From assembly GCA_964483775.1 (NCBI GenBank), contig CAZADA010000118.1, forward strand, positions 1 through 8,136: DNA of 8,136 nucleotides, given 5' to 3'. The position numbers were made by a program, and so were the translations under genes. The notes beneath the pieces were generated by a model. It made no database searches, was not told the origin of the DNA, and was given only the letters and a program-made list of their open reading frames with translations. Below are positions 6,695-8,136 of the stretch, piece after piece. Source of the stretch: CAZADA01 sp964483775. Lineage in GTDB: Bacteria; Pseudomonadota; Alphaproteobacteria; Caulobacterales; Maricaulaceae. Numbering within the stretch: position 1 is the first letter of the stretch; each line of letters opens with the position of its first letter.

Positions 6695-6996
6695 GGGTTC
6701 GTTTCCAGCTTGTGTATCGATGATCCGGTCTTGGCGCGGCGCTCGGCAAGGGCGCGCACAACCAGACGCACCCCGCGAAAGACCATGGCGAGGATGGCGG
6801 CCGCGATGGCGATGCTGATGGCCAGATTGAGGATCATGGGCGGCCAGCCGCTCCACGTGTTCATCCAAGGGACTTCGACCATGGCGGCGCCGATGATCAG
6901 CCACAACGGCGCAGCGATGGCCACCATGGCGATCGCGATCGCTAGTTCGGCCAAAACACGAAGGGTGATGCGGATCGGTTGGGGCATGCGTCTCAC
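6691..6996 (-). CDS. Small two-helix membrane protein between E2 and E3 genes, unknown function
   Basis: I do not recognise this 101-residue protein. It has a basic N-terminus (Arg2, Arg3, Arg9, Arg13), a hydrophobic helix at about 14-40, a short Trp-rich loop (41-52, Trp44, Trp48, Trp51), a second helix at about 53-73, and a strongly basic tail (Arg74-Lys89). The positive-inside rule puts both ends in the cytoplasm and the loop in the periplasm. The frame is supported by its packing. The GTG start at 6996 overlaps the TGA of the E2 gene (GTGA), and its own TGA overlaps the ATG of the E3 gene (ATGA). An ATG three codons later (6987) is an alternative start that leaves a five-base gap after E2. 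It may anchor or be co-regulated with the dehydrogenase complex, or be an unrelated passenger; nothing in the sequence decides. Confidence 0.75.
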   Translation of the reverse strand: MRRMPQPIRITLRVLAELAIAIAMVAIAAPLWLIIGAAMVEVPWMNTWSGWPPMILNLAISIAIAAAILAMVFRGVRLVVRALAERRAKTGSSIHKLETNP

Positions 6997-8136
6997 ATGA
7001 AGATGGTGGCGGGTTGCTCGAGCAGGTCTTTCAGACGTTGAATCAAGCGCGCCGCGTCATAGCCGTCGACGATACGATGATCAAAGCTCGACGACAGGTT
7101 CATGAACAGGCGCGGCACAACGCGGCCGGCGTCGTCAAAGGCTGGCAGCTCCAAGATCTTGTTGACGCCAATGATGGCGGTCTCGGGCGGGTTGATAATG
7201 GGCGTGGTGATCACGCCGCCCATCGCGCCTAAGGATGTGATGGTGATGGTCGAGCCTGACAACTCGTCGCGGGCGGCGGTTCCATCGCGGCAACAGTCGG
7301 CAAGGCGCCTGACTTCGCCTGCAATCTGCCAGGCATCTTGGGCTTCGGCGTTACGCAGAACGGGCACCATTAGGCCCTTGTCGGTGGCGGTGGCGATGCC
7401 GATGTGGACCGCTTCATGTTCGGTCAGCGTGCCAGCCTCACTGTCATAATGGGCGTTGGCCTGAGGCACCTCGTCGAGGGCCTTGACCAGAGCCAAACAC
7501 AAGAATGGCAGCATGGTCAACTTGGCCTGGTCGGCGCCGCGGGTTGCGTTGAGATGACGGCGCAGCTCTTCAACGGCGGTGACGTCGATCTCCTCGGCAT
7601 AGGTGATGTGCGGGATCGCCCAGGCCTTCTCCATGTTTTCCGCAATCTTGCGGCGCAGGCCGATGACCTTGGTCTCACGCGTTCCCGTACGCGCGACCTT
7701 ACCCGCCCCCGTGCCGGTGCGCGCAACGAGGCGGCCGCCCGAGGCAAGAAAGTCATCCATGTCCTGGTGGGTGACGCGGCCGGCTGGCCCAGTGCCGGGA
7801 ACGGCGTCCAGCGGCACATCGGCCTCGCGGGCGCGCTGGCGCACGGCGGGCGAGGCGAGCGCTTTGCCGCGTTCGCGCGCCGCCAAGGCTGGGCCGGCCA
7901 TGGGTTCAGCGCGGGCGAGCGTTGTTGAGGGACCGGCCACGGCGAGCGAGGTGGCTCCGGCCGGCTTGGACGGCGGTGTGGGGGCGCTCACGCCATTGCT
8001 CGGATTGGGGCTTGGAGCCGGTTCGGCTTGGGCGGGCGCTGGCGCCGCCGGGGCGTCGGCCGGGGCTGCGCCATCCGTGGCGATCACGCCGATGGGCGAG
8101 CCGACCGCGATCACTTCGCCCGGCTCGCCGGTGATC
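6993..8136 (-). CDS. bkdB: 2-oxoacid dehydrogenase E2 (dihydrolipoamide acyltransferase), probably branched-chain; 5' end missing
   Basis: E2 forms the core of the complex and moves the acyl group from its lipoyl arm to CoA. The window holds 380 codons plus the stop. At the right edge, GEPGEVIAVGSPIGVI is the C-terminal strand pair of a lipoyl domain whose lipoyl-lysine lies beyond 8136. An Ala/Pro-rich linker follows (about 8075-7860), then the E1/E3-binding domain with SPAVRQRAREADV and GTGPAGRVTHQDMDDFL (about 7860-7740). The catalytic domain (about 7670-6996) ends with the active-site DHRIVDG, His at 7077-7079. The segment HITYAEEIDVTAVEELR and the TSLGAMGG segment resemble branched-chain E2 more than pyruvate or 2-oxoglutarate E2; this is a judgement by eye. 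An in-frame GTG at 8114 is not the start because it falls inside the lipoyl domain. E1 alpha and beta genes are expected upstream. The stop overlaps the next gene's start. Confidence 0.9.
   Translation of the reverse strand, partial: ITGEPGEVIAVGSPIGVIATDGAAPADAPAAPAPAQAEPAPSPNPSNGVSAPTPPSKPAGATSLAVAGPSTTLARAEPMAGPALAARERGKALASPAVRQRAREADVPLDAVPGTGPAGRVTHQDMDDFLASGGRLVARTGTGAGKVARTGTRETKVIGLRRKIAENMEKAWAIPHITYAEEIDVTAVEELRRHLNATRGADQAKLTMLPFLCLALVKALDEVPQANAHYDSEAGTLTEHEAVHIGIATATDKGLMVPVLRNAEAQDAWQIAGEVRRLADCCRDGTAARDELSGSTITITSLGAMGGVITTPIINPPETAIIGVNKILELPAFDDAGRVVPRLFMNLSSSFDHRIVDGYDAARLIQRLKDLLEQPATIFM
7668..7727 (-). repeat. Imperfect 30-base tandem duplication in the E2 linker
   Basis: Two adjacent 30-base units (7727-7698 and 7697-7668 on the minus strand) encode VARTGTGAGK and VARTGTRETK, sharing seven of ten residues including the first six. 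The copies differ at several bases, mostly in third positions and in the last four codons, so the duplication is old and kept in frame. It lies in the flexible linker between the subunit-binding domain and the catalytic core, where changes in length are tolerated. Confidence 0.6.

Noticed and set aside
6695..6904. A 70-codon upstream extension of the lpd frame
   Set aside because: It overlaps the small membrane gene, is Arg/His-rich and unlike any E3 N-terminus. The ATG at 6694 gives the normal start just before the FAD motif and an ATGA junction.

Overview
The window reads as chromosomal DNA of a GC-rich alphaproteobacterium. The best guess is a Caulobacterales, Hyphomonadaceae/Maricaulaceae or Sphingomonadales relative. 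The basis is a BrvH/Xanthomonas-type flavin-dependent halogenase homologue next to a glucokinase-like gene and a DUF6445-type gene, plus compact alphaproteobacterial-style operons. The lineage is an inference; no rRNA or other marker gene is present. Coding density is very high: eight genes, two of them cut by the window edges, with no intergenic gap longer than about 105 bases. I see no tRNA, rRNA, CRISPR array, insertion sequence or other mobile element.

Left block (1-2574): a tryptophan-halogenase-family gene runs leftwards off the window edge. It is divergent from a glucokinase-family gene, which is in turn convergent with a gene for a DUF6445-like protein carrying an Fe(II)/2-oxoglutarate-dioxygenase-type residue pattern. 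As I recall, such genes often lie in TonB-dependent-receptor sugar-utilisation loci of Caulobacter-, Sphingomonas- and Xanthomonas-like bacteria, and I infer a similar setting here. The receptor and hydrolase genes expected in such a locus would lie outside the window.

Middle block (2676-5270): a two-gene rightward operon encodes a KefF/KefG-type flavodoxin-fold NAD(P)H oxidoreductase and a Kef-type K+/H+ antiporter with a C-terminal RCK domain. In the known Kef systems this pair makes a glutathione-gated potassium efflux unit that acidifies the cytoplasm during electrophile stress. The antiporter carries a histidine/aspartate-rich insert in a loop.

Right block (5267-8136, all leftward): an E2 acyltransferase (5' end outside the window), a small two-helix membrane protein and an E3 dihydrolipoyl dehydrogenase form a tightly overlapping operon. 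It most resembles a branched-chain 2-oxoacid dehydrogenase complex. The E1 genes would be expected upstream, beyond position 8136.

Both convergent junctions (1855-1858 and 5267-5270) overlap by exactly four bases with interleaved stop codons, and both same-strand junctions in the E2/E3 operon are 4-base stop/start overlaps as annotated. The strongest leads for follow-up are the halogenase/dioxygenase-like/divergent-glucokinase trio, the small membrane gene wedged between E2 and E3, and the His-rich insert in the antiporter.
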